DNA of 6,408 bases from an uncultured Flavobacteriaceae bacterium. Lineage in GTDB: Bacteria; Bacteroidota; Bacteroidia; Flavobacteriales; Flavobacteriaceae. Position numbers and translations under genes: made by a program. The stretch spans positions 1 through 6,408 of the forward strand of contig CALIIP010000049.1 of the NCBI GenBank assembly GCA_938018045.1. The letters are read 5' to 3'. The number at the start of each line of letters is the position of its first letter. Position 1 is the stretch's first letter. The notes below the pieces were generated by a model that did no database searches, had not been told where the DNA came from, and was given only the letters and a program-made list of their open reading frames with translations. This document shows, one piece after another, positions 6,169 to 6,408 of the stretch.

Positions 6169-6177
6169 TGTGGAGAA
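6169..6177 (-). promoter_or_regulatory. Near-consensus DnaA box
   Basis: TGTGGAGAA, which is TTCTCCACA on the - strand: one mismatch from consensus. It lies 44 bp from the perfect box at 6125, in the same orientation, and next to a TTTACAAAC repeat element. Confidence 0.45.
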
Positions 6178-6408
6178 TGAATTTGCATAACTAATTGATC
6201 TTTATGAAGTTATGTATGATTAAAAAAGAGCCATGTTGGTAACAATTTTTGGTTTTGTTTATTGGAAAAATGAATTTGGTTTTGATTAGAAAATTATTGT
6301 TTCAAGAAAAAATTATAGTAATACATTTACAAACTAATCCATTGCTCGAAGTAGAAGTTTTGTGTTTTGATTTTTATAAAAAAACTTCCTTCAGCTATTA
6401 CAAACTCA

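Larger units (their letters stand above)
5665..6408. other. Long gene-free region with DnaA boxes and short repeats; candidate replication origin
   Basis: No coding region can be supported on either strand in this 744-bp tail. By hand count it is about 27% G+C over 5701-6408. It contains the ctaA promoter candidate, one perfect and one near-perfect DnaA box on the - strand (6125, 6169), an inverted repeat at 5849-5925, and several copies of a TTACAAACTAA-like element. On the + strand, 5701-6000 has 35 G and 44 C, whereas 6001-6300 has 56 G and 30 C, including a 60-base stretch (6241-6300) with 11 G and one C. These are origin-like properties, but the region could also be an upstream regulatory region of a gene beyond the window. 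Confidence 0.45.

Noticed and set aside
1..6408. tRNA, rRNA, CRISPR array, insertion sequence or phage genes
   Set aside because: No cloverleaf or rRNA-like stretch, no regularly spaced direct repeats, and no transposase, integrase or terminal inverted repeats were seen.

Overview
The window looks like a low-GC chromosomal segment of a Bacteroidota bacterium, most likely Flavobacteriales. The evidence is the AT-rich codon use, start codons without Shine-Dalgarno sequences, TAnnTTTG-like promoter elements, and the character of the proteins (a thrA-thrB-thrC operon, a flavobacterial-style alpha/beta hydrolase beginning MSHEIIEEEKF, and an eight-helix mitochondrial/proteobacterial-type heme A synthase). 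Genus cannot be assigned from the sequence alone.

Layout. Positions 1-2361 (+) hold the threonine operon: the last 36 codons of homoserine dehydrogenase (thrA/hom), homoserine kinase (thrB) starting on the stop codon of thrA, and threonine synthase (thrC) 11 bp later, closed by a strong intrinsic terminator at 2380-2416. Positions 2416-2580 carry three near-perfect parS centromere sites (TGTTTCACGTGAAACA) in a 450-bp gene-free gap. Next come a small unrecognised exported protein (2816-3379, +), a hairpin and a bidirectional terminator at 3370-3439, and an alpha/beta hydrolase (3447-4229, -). A gap of about 19% GC follows (4230-4548). Heme A synthase (4549-5664, -) is next, and a 744-bp gene-free tail (5665-6408) ends the window.

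The most notable content is not in the genes. Besides the parS trio there are four perfect DnaA boxes (TTATCCACA) and three single-mismatch boxes between 4524 and 6177. They lie inside and on both sides of the heme A synthase gene, next to two very AT-rich gene-free stretches. The distal gap also has short repeated elements and a local change from C-rich to G-rich on the + strand. Together these suggest an origin-proximal region, possibly oriC itself, placed around ctaA and not beside dnaA, with the ParB-binding centromere 2-3.6 kb away. parS identity is nearly certain from the motif; the location of the origin is inference.

The genes do not form one pathway. thrABC converts aspartate semialdehyde to threonine (the aspartokinase part of ThrA, if fused, lies upstream of the window). 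CtaA supplies heme A to cytochrome oxidase. The hydrolase and the exported protein have no clear link to either.
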